A DNA stretch of 64,000 bases from Arcicella aurantiaca (lineage in GTDB: Bacteria; Bacteroidota; Bacteroidia; Cytophagales; Spirosomataceae). The DNA lies in assembly GCF_003148625.1 (NCBI RefSeq), contig NZ_QGGO01000019.1:25078-89077 (forward strand), written 5' to 3'. The translations under genes were made by a program, and so were the position numbers. Under the pieces are notes generated by a model. The model searched no databases. It saw only the letters and a program-made list of their open reading frames with translations, and had not been told where the DNA came from. Positions within the stretch are counted from its first letter, which is position 1; each line of letters begins with the position of its first letter. Shown piece by piece: positions 9,002-16,568 of this stretch.

Positions 9002-10738
9002 CTACTTAGTTCCTTGAGCCAAAGTACCTGATGTTGGCTCATAATAATGACCAAATTTTATTAATAATTTCTTGCCAATTCCTAATTTTACATCTTTATT
9101 CATTTTGTTCCAAGCCCAAACATCACTCACTGAAATATTATATTTTCGAGCAATGCTATAAAAATTCTCTCCGCTTGTTACAGTATGCGTATAATTGGTT
9201 ACTTGATGAATTTGTACAGGAATATTTGGCTTAAATTCTTCTGTTTCTGTTGTTTGAGCAACTACTTCTTCTTTAACGGGAGTAGCTTTTGGCTCTTTCG
9301 CTTCTGTCAACGTCAAATCAACCACTTTCACACCTTCACCTTCTTTTTGTTGTGAAACATTTTTAGAGGCTACAACTTCTGTATTTTTCGCAATTTCTTT
9401 GATAACTGGTTTGTTTGGTACAGTAATTACTTCCACAGGACTATTGGATGGACGAGTTTTTTGTAACCATAACACTCTCCCATCTACCAAACGCTGAGGA
9501 GCATCTAAACGATTATATTTCAACAATTTAGACAAACAAATTCCGTACATCTGCGAAACTTTCCAAAGGCTTTGTTCTGTGGCGTTTGTCACGGTATGAA
9601 AAGGCACGGGAGCTTTTTTTGCTTTTTTCTCTAAGTAGTAAATTTCGTTCGGAACAATTTTCGTGTCTAAACCATCTGCTAAATCGTTGAACTTAATAAA
9701 ATCTTCTACGTCAAAATCAGCTCTCACACAGATTGACTCTACGTCGTCACCTACTTGTGCTTGAATACCTGCTTTGTTATTGATATTATAGAAAATTGGT
9801 ACATTTTTATTTTTTGTTTTAGCTGTAATTCTTGTTAAAACAGGAAAACCTAAATCTTCCGTAAAAATGTCTGCTTTACCGTTCATGGTTAGCACTTTTT
9901 CTTTCATCGGAGCAATTTCATCTTCCGACAAAGCAATCAACATTGTATAAGGTTTATCTTCTGGAACAGTTGTTCCACTCATCCAACGATTATACTTCCA
10001 AATATCATCTTCAGAAACAACTAACTCTTTGGAAATAAACGAAATAGCTTTTCCTGCATTGAAAGTATATTCAAAAAAAGTAATGTCTGACGGTTTATAT
10101 TTGGCGATTTCTTTTTCAAGGACTAATTTATGAGCAATAGCACGCAATACATAAAAATCTGTTTTGGCAGTTACTGAAATTTCTTTTGAGCCGTACCATT
10201 CTTTCGCAATGTATTTATAAACATTGCTCAAACCTGTACGATAAGAATTCAGGGAAGAAATCCAGTTATTCAATACTAAATTATTTCTTTTTAGATATAA
10301 ACAAGCGGCTCTTGTGGACGCATGAATATTTTTACGCTCGTCGATTTGGTCGTCCACTCTTAGACCAAATTCCATTGCCGTTTCTTTTTTAAATTGCCAA
10401 AAACCTACTGCATTTGATTTTGACACAGCATCTGGTAAAAGTCCAGATTCTTGTACTGCCAAATATTTGAAATCTTCGGGAATACCTTCATCTGCCAACA
10501 TTGTTTCGATGATTGGAAAATATAAAGCAACACGGTCTAATTTCGCATTTAGATAGGTTTTGTTCCCCAAAAGAGTTTTGATGTCGTTTTGAATTATTCC
10601 CTGAGCATCTTTAGAAATATTGATGCTGACACCAGCAAACTCTACGGTTTCTGGCACGGGGTAAGACTGGGCTACTGAGCAAAAAGAAGCTAAATAAAGT
10701 AGTAGCACAGTAAGATGAACAATTGGCGGATTTTTCAT
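9002..10738 (-). CDS. MltD-like lytic transglycosylase with LysM domain
   Basis: This 578-residue protein is a paralogue of the enzyme at 1042-3471. A signal peptide ends near SVAQS (residue 25). The SLT domain spans about 60-195 with the catalytic Glu97 in AVQESGLLPD, then GFWQFKKET. A weak LysM lies at about 380-420 (FHTVTNATEQSLW) and a good one at about 515-560 (HTVTSGENFYSIARKY). The central regions of the two proteins align by eye along most of their length, including LDTKIVPNEIYYL against DRIIPNEVYYL, so they arose by duplication. It should cleave peptidoglycan in the periplasm. The role beside SusC/SusD is unclear. Confidence 0.86.
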   Translation of the reverse strand: MKNPPIVHLTVLLLYLASFCSVAQSYPVPETVEFAGVSINISKDAQGIIQNDIKTLLGNKTYLNAKLDRVALYFPIIETMLADEGIPEDFKYLAVQESGLLPDAVSKSNAVGFWQFKKETAMEFGLRVDDQIDERKNIHASTRAACLYLKRNNLVLNNWISSLNSYRTGLSNVYKYIAKEWYGSKEISVTAKTDFYVLRAIAHKLVLEKEIAKYKPSDITFFEYTFNAGKAISFISKELVVSEDDIWKYNRWMSGTTVPEDKPYTMLIALSEDEIAPMKEKVLTMNGKADIFTEDLGFPVLTRITAKTKNKNVPIFYNINNKAGIQAQVGDDVESICVRADFDVEDFIKFNDLADGLDTKIVPNEIYYLEKKAKKAPVPFHTVTNATEQSLWKVSQMYGICLSKLLKYNRLDAPQRLVDGRVLWLQKTRPSNSPVEVITVPNKPVIKEIAKNTEVVASKNVSQQKEGEGVKVVDLTLTEAKEPKATPVKEEVVAQTTETEEFKPNIPVQIHQVTNYTHTVTSGENFYSIARKYNISVSDVWAWNKMNKDVKLGIGKKLLIKFGHYYEPTSGTLAQGTK

Positions 10739-10860
10739 TTTACTGATATGGATTATGTGATTGCAGAATGACCAGGATGGATTCAGAAATATTGAGCCTT
10801 TACATACCTACAATGATGCCTTCACAAATGCCGTGCCAATTTTCAGAATTGTATATTAAC

Positions 10861-10893
10861 AAAAAAGGAATGAGTATTAGTCATTCCTTTTTT
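10861..10893 (-). terminator. Terminator after the O-methyltransferase gene
   Basis: AAAAAAGGAATGA and TCATTCCTTTTTT form a 13-pair stem around GTATTAG, six bases past the O-methyltransferase stop codon. The flanking A- and T-runs allow termination in both directions. Confidence 0.8.
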
Positions 10894-10898
10894 CTACT

Positions 10899-11549
10899 CT
10901 AAACTAACCTTCTCGAAATCATTAATCCATCTCGAATTGGCATTAAAAGATTTTCTGTTCTTGGGTCGTCATGGCACATTTTATTGAAATTGAGAAGATT
11001 TTGAGTGTCTTTATCTATCTTCTTACCTTCTTGAATATCAGCCACTTTACCACTCCAAAGTACATTATCAGAAATGATATAACCACCAATTTTCACTTTA
11101 TCAAAAACCAAGTCATAATATTTATGATAGTTCATTTTATCGGCATCAATAAAAACCATATCAAATGTTTCTGTCAATGTCGGAATAATTTCTCCTGCAT
11201 CACCAATTCGATAATCAATTTTGTTTGCTAATGGAGATTCGTTAAAGAATTTTCTGGTAAAATCTTCCAATTCTTCGTTGACATCAATGGTGATAATTTT
11301 GCCATTTTCGGTCAATCCTTCTGCCAAACAAAGAGCTGAATAACCTGTATAAGTCCCTATTTCCAAGATATTTTCGGGACGCATCATGTGCGAAAACATC
11401 GATAAAACTCGCCCTTGAATATGTCCTGACAACATTCTGGATTGTAATATTTTAACGTGAGTTTCACGATTTAATCGTGCTAACAAATAACTTTCGGGAG
11501 AAGTATGATTTTCTGAATAATCGTTGATATTTTGTGGTAAAAAATCCAT
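10899..11549 (-). CDS. Class I SAM-dependent O-methyltransferase
   Basis: This protein of about 216 residues belongs to the COMT-like O-methyltransferase family (methyltransferase_3). The SAM-binding loop reads ILEIGTYTGYSALCLAEGL. The second acidic strand is IITIDVNEE, and the metal and substrate side shows VFIDADKMNYHKYYD, which is typical of the divalent-metal-dependent members. I chose the ATG at 11549 (MDFLPQ) because an upstream in-frame GTG at 11567 lies within the palindromic repeat at 11561-11614. The acceptor substrate is unknown. It shares orientation with the glycosyltransferase upstream, but a repeat separates them. Confidence 0.85.
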   Translation of the reverse strand: MDFLPQNINDYSENHTSPESYLLARLNRETHVKILQSRMLSGHIQGRVLSMFSHMMRPENILEIGTYTGYSALCLAEGLTENGKIITIDVNEELEDFTRKFFNESPLANKIDYRIGDAGEIIPTLTETFDMVFIDADKMNYHKYYDLVFDKVKIGGYIISDNVLWSGKVADIQEGKKIDKDTQNLLNFNKMCHDDPRTENLLMPIRDGLMISRRLV

Positions 11550-11560
11550 GATAGTATTTA

Positions 11561-11614
11561 GTAACACAGACTTCAGTCTGTATATTTATTTTTACAGACT
11601 GAAGTCTGTGTTAC
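11561..11614. repeat. REP-like inverted pair with a GTAAC foot
   Basis: Two copies of a 22-base element face each other: 11561-11582 begins GTAACACAGACTTCAGTCTG and 11593-11614 is its exact reverse complement. Each copy is itself a palindrome (ACAGACTTCAGTCTGT) with a GTAAC foot. The paired layout resembles REP/BIME elements mobilised by RAYT transposases, whose foot is usually GTAG; that link is inference. The stop codon of the glycosyltransferase lies inside the right copy. A related element is at 50655-50737. Confidence 0.75.
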
Positions 11615-12693
11615 AATGATTGATATAATTCGTTTAATTGTTCAGCAATGTTCTTGGCAGAAAACTGTTCAACGTGTTTTTGTCCCGCTGCTATCAATTG
11701 TTTTTGCAAATCTTTATTGGCTAAAACTTGTAAGATTTTATTGGCTAAATCAGTTGAACTGGCGGGGTCGGCATATAAAGCCCCTTCGCCACCTGCTTCT
11801 TCCAGACATGACCCCGTTGCTCCAATAACAGGCACGCCCGAATGTAAAGCCTCCACGATAGGAATGCCAAAACCTTCAAAAAAAGAAGGATAAACAAAGA
11901 GCGAAGAACCTTGATAAAGAGCGGGCAAATCTTGGAATGGGACTTTATTCAAAATCTTAACATTCTGAATATCATACTTTTGTATATAATCTTCAATTTG
12001 AGTTTGATATTTCGATTTACTTCCAACCAAAATCAATTGATAATTACTCAAATTCAATTTTTGAAAGGCTTCAACCAAACAAAACTGATTTTTACGTTCA
12101 ATAATTGACCCTACTGACAAAATATATTTCTTCCGAATTCCATATTTTTCAGTAACATTTTTAATAGTTTCGGAGCTTTGTTTTACTTGAAAAGCCTCGT
12201 CACAATCTTGATAAATTACCTTAATTTTATCAGGATTTGTACCGTAAAATTCAACAATATCTTCTTTGGTCTGTTCGCTAACGGCAACAATAACATCCGC
12301 TTTTTTACAGGCTTGTCGGAACTTGATTTTATAGATGAGCGTGTCAAAAAATGGATATAGTCGAGGGTATCTTTCAAAAATTAAATCGTGAATGGTAACT
12401 ACTGTTTTTATCTCTTTAGGAATACTTCCGAAAGGCAATTCGTTACTTAATCCATGATAAACATTTACTTTATCACGCTCTAAATCATTCTTAATCAACC
12501 AACTACGCCACAAAAATTTCTTTTTAGGCGTAACAGATTTAATGCCAAAATCTCTAACACCTGATTTAGGCGTATAAGCCAAATATTCATGCTGAGGAGC
12601 ATATTTCAGCAATGCCTCAATGATAAATCGACTATAATTTCCTAAGCCTGTATTATTATGGTATGCCCGCTTGGCATCAAAACCTATTTTCAT
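11611..12693 (-). CDS. Family 4 (GT-B) glycosyltransferase
   Basis: This 360-residue protein is a retaining GT-B glycosyltransferase of family GT4. The N-terminal acceptor domain starts MKIGFDAKRAYHNNTGLGNYSR, with the usual G-x-G-x-Y loop. The C-terminal donor domain shows VGSIIERKNQ and the signature PSFFEGFGIPIVEALHSG, with the conserved Glu pair. It likely adds a hexose or similar sugar to a surface glycan at the cytoplasmic face. The TAA stop codon (11611-11613) lies within the foot of a palindromic repeat, so the last residue or so may have been reset by that repeat. Donor and acceptor are not readable. Confidence 0.9.
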   Translation of the reverse strand: MKIGFDAKRAYHNNTGLGNYSRFIIEALLKYAPQHEYLAYTPKSGVRDFGIKSVTPKKKFLWRSWLIKNDLERDKVNVYHGLSNELPFGSIPKEIKTVVTIHDLIFERYPRLYPFFDTLIYKIKFRQACKKADVIVAVSEQTKEDIVEFYGTNPDKIKVIYQDCDEAFQVKQSSETIKNVTEKYGIRKKYILSVGSIIERKNQFCLVEAFQKLNLSNYQLILVGSKSKYQTQIEDYIQKYDIQNVKILNKVPFQDLPALYQGSSLFVYPSFFEGFGIPIVEALHSGVPVIGATGSCLEEAGGEGALYADPASSTDLANKILQVLANKDLQKQLIAAGQKHVEQFSAKNIAEQLNELYQSL

Positions 12694-12703
12694 TCTGTGT
12701 TTT

Positions 12704-12721
12704 ACGGACAGCCTTGTCCGT
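12704..12721. repeat. Short palindrome upstream of the GT4 gene
   Basis: ACGGACA and TGTCCGT arms flank GCCT in the 50-base gap between the GT4 start and the HNH gene stop. It resembles the other small hairpin repeats in this window; a terminator for the HNH gene is possible, but no strong U-run is present. Confidence 0.45.
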
Positions 12722-12744
12722 CGTGTAAATTTTCAAAAATACAA

Positions 12745-13152
12745 TTAAGAAATAACGCCAATTTCAATCAATGATTTTCTAAAAATAATGCGTTCTAATT
12801 GATTAAATCTCAAAGTGTTGATTGTAGCTTCTCCAATGGAAGACAATGACGCAATAGTTCCATCGGATAATACTTCAAAATGTTCAATCCAAAAATCAAT
12901 TCTCGGGTTAAAGAGACGTACTATTTCATCGTCATTTGAATATGAAGCAATATCTGAACCTTTATTTTGATTGCAATGTGGACAAGCATAAGCGAGGTTA
13001 CGAAGTATGGTTTTCCCTCCGTGTTTGACGCTTCGTATATGGTCAATATGAAAAGTGGTAGCTAAGAAAAATTCGGGTGTTAGACAATATTCACACTTAA
13101 AATCAGCGTTTTGAGCTACTTGTAGTCTTAACTTTTCTGAAATACGAATCAT
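12745..13152 (-). CDS. HNH endonuclease
   Basis: This 135-residue protein carries a compact HNH nuclease fold. Two zinc-binding CxxC pairs are visible: C20-E-Y-C23 and C57-P-H-C60. Between them lie HIDHIRSVKHGG, with the catalytic His, and the Asn of RNLAYACPHCNQNKG. Such proteins cut DNA with a single metal ion. The gene overlaps the small upstream gene by four bases (ATGA), so the two are translationally coupled. No methyltransferase, toxin delivery domain or phage gene is adjacent. Its natural target is not evident. Confidence 0.85.
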   Translation of the reverse strand: MIRISEKLRLQVAQNADFKCEYCLTPEFFLATTFHIDHIRSVKHGGKTILRNLAYACPHCNQNKGSDIASYSNDDEIVRLFNPRIDFWIEHFEVLSDGTIASLSSIGEATINTLRFNQLERIIFRKSLIEIGVIS

Positions 13153-13388
13153 TTAGCAACAAGTTGATAGGCACGAGCTTTCGCTAAACCAATTAATAAA
13201 TCGTAGTTTAAATATTTCTCTAACTCTTCGGATTCTGATGATGAGATTGTTCCATTTTTTTTCATATCCGTTAATAATTGGATACGGCGTTGAAGGTCAT
13301 TCGAGAATTTGAATGATAATATTTGTTGTGGCATCACATCTGCCATAAAAGAAGCTATTTGGTCTTGTGCTGAAACGAAAGCTGTCAT
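13149..13388 (-). CDS. Small protein coupled to the HNH nuclease
   Basis: This 79-residue acidic-to-neutral helical protein has no domain I recognise. It reads as two or three helices, with SFKFSNDLQRRIQLL in the middle and a C-terminal YDLLIGLAKARAYQL segment. Its stop overlaps the HNH start by four bases, so it is made together with that nuclease. An antitoxin or regulatory role for the nuclease is possible from the arrangement alone, but the sequence does not show it. Confidence 0.7.
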   Translation of the reverse strand: MTAFVSAQDQIASFMADVMPQQILSFKFSNDLQRRIQLLTDMKKNGTISSSESEELEKYLNYDLLIGLAKARAYQLVAK

Positions 13389-13410
13389 AGTATTCTCATT
13401 TTTAACAAAG

Positions 13411-13608
13411 TTACAATAATTCTCTAATTTTCAGTGTCAACTCTTCTGCCCGATTGGTTGTCATAAAGTGACCTCCACCCTTTATTTTCACATCTGCTGA
13501 AACAAATTTATACGGCAAAATTCTATCTGATGTACCGTGAATATGTTTAATGTTTGGAAGAATAGACACATTTTGCCAATTTACGATTTTATCAATTTTA
13601 TGTTCAGA
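13411..13608 (-). pseudogene. C-terminal remnant of an alpha/beta hydrolase
   Basis: On the minus strand this stretch codes for about 65 residues that form the C-terminal third of an alpha/beta hydrolase. Visible are HIHGTSDRILPY, with the catalytic Asp region, and IKGGGHFMTTNRAEEL, with the catalytic His, ending in TAA at 13411-13413. The nucleophile elbow and N-terminal half are missing. The remnant is in frame directly after the stop codon of the TPR lipoprotein (TAG, then TCT GAA CAT AAA), so there is no room for its own start. The TPR gene, or the recombination that brought it, appears to have replaced the rest of the hydrolase. Confidence 0.75.
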
Positions 13609-14265
13609 CTATTTCTTTCTTAAAATTTCTCTAACCTCTGGATTTATAGCATTTGGGTCTATTTTATCGGTCAATTCTAAGTATTTTAAAGCACTATCTT
13701 TTTCCATAAAATACGAATATGAAGCGGTTAACTGTCCATAAGCTAAGGCATTTTTAGGATTAAGTTGAACAGATTTCTTTAAACATTCAATCGCTCTATC
13801 TAAATACTCTTGCTTCTGTGTTTTAAAGAATATTTGACCATTGCTAACACCTAATCCAAGCCAAACATTTGAATTATTTGGATTAATTTTTATTGATTTA
13901 TTAAAATAGATAAGAGATTCTTCTGGTTTCTCTTTCATTCCTAAAATATTAGCAAATCCCCAATAAGTTTCTTCATTTAAAGAATCTAACAGCCACGCTT
14001 GATTAAAGCGTTTCATAGCAGTATCGTAATCATTTTTATAAAAATATCCCCATGCTTTTTTTGTGTAAAATTTCGAAGCTTCCTGACGATTTTTGAAACC
14101 GTTATCACATTCCCTGAAAAAATCTTGGTCAATATCAATCTGTTCTTGACATTTTTTCTGACTCCCATACATAGGTAAGAGATTAATATTTTCAAGACAA
14201 TCTTGCGTAGAAGAACAAGACATAATAAAGAGCATTACAAGAATTATACAACGTTGGTATTTCAT
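13609..14265 (-). CDS. TPR-repeat lipoprotein
   Basis: This 218-residue protein starts with a lipoprotein signal whose lipobox is FIMSC (C17), followed by SSTQDC. About four tetratricopeptide repeats cover residues 65-210, for example YDTAMKRFNQAWLLDSLNEETYWG and YLDRAIECLKKSV. TPR lipoproteins act as protein-binding scaffolds in the cell envelope; the partner is unknown. The coding frame runs past its stop into the remnant of an alpha/beta hydrolase, which suggests that this gene was inserted into or fused against that older gene. Confidence 0.82.
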   Translation of the reverse strand: MKYQRCIILVMLFIMSCSSTQDCLENINLLPMYGSQKKCQEQIDIDQDFFRECDNGFKNRQEASKFYTKKAWGYFYKNDYDTAMKRFNQAWLLDSLNEETYWGFANILGMKEKPEESLIYFNKSIKINPNNSNVWLGLGVSNGQIFFKTQKQEYLDRAIECLKKSVQLNPKNALAYGQLTASYSYFMEKDSALKYLELTDKIDPNAINPEVREILRKK

Positions 14266-14377
14266 AAATTTATCATTGATTTTTGAGTGTAAAGCAATCT
14301 AATGAATCTTTCAAGTATAAAATTAGTTATTTTTGTACTTATGTCTTCTACGAATTGTGGAGTCGTGCTAAATTTTA

Positions 14378-15610
14378 ATGGAATCAATCAATCATCATAC
14401 CCTGCCTAATGGAATTAGAATCGTACACCGTCAGGTTACGCATACTACTATTTCTCATATTGGAATTATGCTCGACATGGGGAGTCGAGACGAAAAAGCT
14501 CACCAACAAGGACTTGCTCACTTTTGGGAACACATGGCTTTTAAAGGCACTCAAAAACGTTCTTCCTTGCAGATTATCAACCGTTTAGAGATTGTCGGAG
14601 GAGAATTAAATGCTTATACAACCAAAGAAAAAGTTTGTTTTCACGCTTCTGTGCTTACGCCACACTATGAGCGTGCGTTGGAACTTTTGTCGGACATTAC
14701 GTTCAATTCAATCTTTCCCGATAAACAAGTTGAGCGTGAACGTGGCGTAATTTTGGAAGAAATGGCGATGTATTACGACTCGCCCGAAGATGCTATTCAA
14801 GATGATTTTGATGATATTATTTTTGCCAATCATCAATTAGGGAAAAATACACTTGGTAATCAAGAAAGTGTTTCAAACTTTACTCGTAAAGATTTATTAG
14901 ATTTTATTTCTGAAAATCTTGATACAGAAAGAGTGATTTTTTCATCCATTGGCAATATGCCTTTCAAAAAAGTTTTACAATTAGCCGAAAAATTCTTTAA
15001 AGATATTCCTGCTAAAAAATCAAACTTGACACGAGTTGCTCCTACGGCTTATTCACCTCAAAATCAAAGCGTTACTCGTGGCATTTCTCAGGCTCACGTT
15101 TCCATTGGACGCACAGCGTATTGTCTTTCAGACACCAAGCGTTTACCTTTTTTCATGTTGGTAAATCTTTTAGGAGGTTTTGGGATGAACTCACGCTTGA
15201 ACTTGGCTGTCAGAGAACGAAACGGTTTAGTTTATTCTATTGATGCAGGTTACACGCCATTCATTGACACGGGTTATTGGAGTATTTCGTATGCCACCGA
15301 AGCCAAACGTTTAAATAAGGTTAATTCTCTGATATTAAAAGAATTACAAAAATTAAGAGATATAAAACTTACAAAAACTCAGTTACACAATACCAAAGAA
15401 CAATTGATGGGACAAATGGCAATGTCGGAAGAAGGCAACATGAGTTTTATGTTGATGATGGCAAAAAGTTTATTGGATATTAATAGAATTGATAGCTTAG
15501 AAGACCTTTTTGTTCAGATTAGAGCAGTTACGGCAGAACAACTTCAAGATTTAGCCAATGAAATGTTTCAGGAAGATGATTTGAGTTATTTGACGTTTTT
15601 GCCAGAGTGA
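14378..15610 (+). CDS. M16 family zinc peptidase
   Basis: This 410-residue protein is an insulinase-type (M16) metallopeptidase. The inverted zinc motif HFWEH (H48, E51, H52) is intact, and the distal Glu lies in ERGVILEEMAMYYDSPEDA near 127-128. A second, non-catalytic M16 domain follows (SIGRTAYCLSDTKR, LGGFGMNSRLNLAVRERNGL), with the RNGLVYSI substrate-binding motif. No signal peptide is present, so it is probably cytoplasmic, where such enzymes degrade small peptides. A TATTTTTG -7 box lies at 14328-14335, though its -33 partner is unclear. The ADP-ribosyltransferase gene begins 45 bases downstream. Confidence 0.92.
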   Translation: MESINHHTLPNGIRIVHRQVTHTTISHIGIMLDMGSRDEKAHQQGLAHFWEHMAFKGTQKRSSLQIINRLEIVGGELNAYTTKEKVCFHASVLTPHYERALELLSDITFNSIFPDKQVERERGVILEEMAMYYDSPEDAIQDDFDDIIFANHQLGKNTLGNQESVSNFTRKDLLDFISENLDTERVIFSSIGNMPFKKVLQLAEKFFKDIPAKKSNLTRVAPTAYSPQNQSVTRGISQAHVSIGRTAYCLSDTKRLPFFMLVNLLGGFGMNSRLNLAVRERNGLVYSIDAGYTPFIDTGYWSISYATEAKRLNKVNSLILKELQKLRDIKLTKTQLHNTKEQLMGQMAMSEEGNMSFMLMMAKSLLDINRIDSLEDLFVQIRAVTAEQLQDLANEMFQEDDLSYLTFLPE

Positions 15611-15654
15611 CAAGTGCTTTTTTTGTATATTTGTATAAAAAATACCTATTTGAT

Positions 15655-16185
15655 ATGAGTGCTGAACAATATGCTAATAGTTACCTCAAAGATGAAGTTA
15701 AAATAATTGAAAATTCTGAGAGACAAACTATAGCTCCAGAATTAAACATTTTTGAAAAAGCACTTATCTACAAATATTCAGAGGATGGTTATCAAGATTT
15801 GAATGAGCAACTCAGAATCAGTAAGGGAGAAAATATCTCCAACTTTGGTCAACTTTTATATGAATCTTTAGAAAAGCTACCCAATTTCATTGGTAATGTG
15901 TACAGAAGTATAAATTTGAATGATATTGAATACAATAAATATTTAACTGCTTTTCAAAACGATGAAATAATAATTGAACCTTTTTTTATATCCACAAGCA
16001 GAAGTCAATTAATTGGTAACCAATTCGGACGAATACGATTTGAGATTTTTTGCCAAAGAGGTAAAAACATTGGGAGCATTTCAAAATACGCTTCAGAAAA
16101 AGAAGTTCTTATCAATTATAATAGTCAATTTAGGGTAATTGAAGTTAATGAGATAAAAAAGCATATCAAACTTATCGAAATTTAG
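15655..16185 (+). CDS. Putative mono-ADP-ribosyltransferase (ART) toxin
   Basis: This protein of about 176 residues has the R-S-E signature of the VIP2/C3-like ADP-ribosyltransferase fold. Numbering from the ATG at 15655: an N-terminal helix pair EKALIYKYSEDGYQDLNEQLR (34-54), the NAD-binding Arg in VYRS (R84), the STS motif in FFISTSRS (S113-S115), and the ExE motif in SEKEVLINY (E148, E150), followed by QFRVIEV. EKEVL followed by FRVI is the usual ending of secreted and intracellular ART toxins. The ExE pair would fit Arg as acceptor. There is no signal peptide or delivery domain. An upstream in-frame ATG at 15607 overlaps the M16 stop codon; I prefer 15655 because a TATATTTG -7 box lies at 15626-15633. 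Two sampled 60-base lines are about 28% GC, against 40% in a sampled line of the M16 gene. A small gene follows after 3 bases. Confidence 0.72.
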   Translation: MSAEQYANSYLKDEVKIIENSERQTIAPELNIFEKALIYKYSEDGYQDLNEQLRISKGENISNFGQLLYESLEKLPNFIGNVYRSINLNDIEYNKYLTAFQNDEIIIEPFFISTSRSQLIGNQFGRIRFEIFCQRGKNIGSISKYASEKEVLINYNSQFRVIEVNEIKKHIKLIEI

Positions 16186-16188
16186 GTC

Positions 16189-16521
16189 ATGACAACTACA
16201 AGCAAAACTGACATAGAAATAATAAATACCCCTACAATTTTTCAGGTAGTAGCAGACTATTCATTTGATGAAAAAGATAAAAGCCTTGAAATTGAATGGA
16301 TTGACTCTGAGCTATTTTTCTTGAAACAAAAATTAGTAAATGGAGCAATGACACTACAAAAAAAAACTATTGCTCAATTAATGGATTTGATTGGTAAATT
16401 ATCTCTCAGAAAAGAATTTATAGAAGACGAATTGTCATTTAAAAACTATGAGAATGTCAATGATAATCCTGCTTGGAGATTACACAAAAAGTCCCAGTCA
16501 GGCTTTGAACTAAAAGATTAG
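16189..16521 (+). CDS. Small partner gene of the ART; possible antitoxin or immunity protein
   Basis: This 110-residue protein matches no family I recognise. It begins three bases after the ART stop codon, so the two are one transcript. It has an N-terminal segment likely to form strands (TPTIFQVVADYSFDEKDKSLEIEWID), then an amphipathic helical stretch (FFLKQKLVNGAMTLQKKTIAQLM), and a charged tail. It has no membrane segment and no signal peptide. Position after a toxin-like gene, small size and low GC make an antitoxin or immunity function plausible, but nothing in the sequence proves it. Confidence 0.6.
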   Translation: MTTTSKTDIEIINTPTIFQVVADYSFDEKDKSLEIEWIDSELFFLKQKLVNGAMTLQKKTIAQLMDLIGKLSLRKEFIEDELSFKNYENVNDNPAWRLHKKSQSGFELKD

Positions 16522-16568
16522 TAGGCTCTTCGTGTATATCATAAATAATATGCACATTTTTCCATAAA

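Noticed and set aside
15607-15654. Longer ART start overlapping the M16 stop codon
   Set aside because: It adds an unrelated hydrophobic stretch and would be translated across a likely promoter (TATATTTG at 15626-15633).
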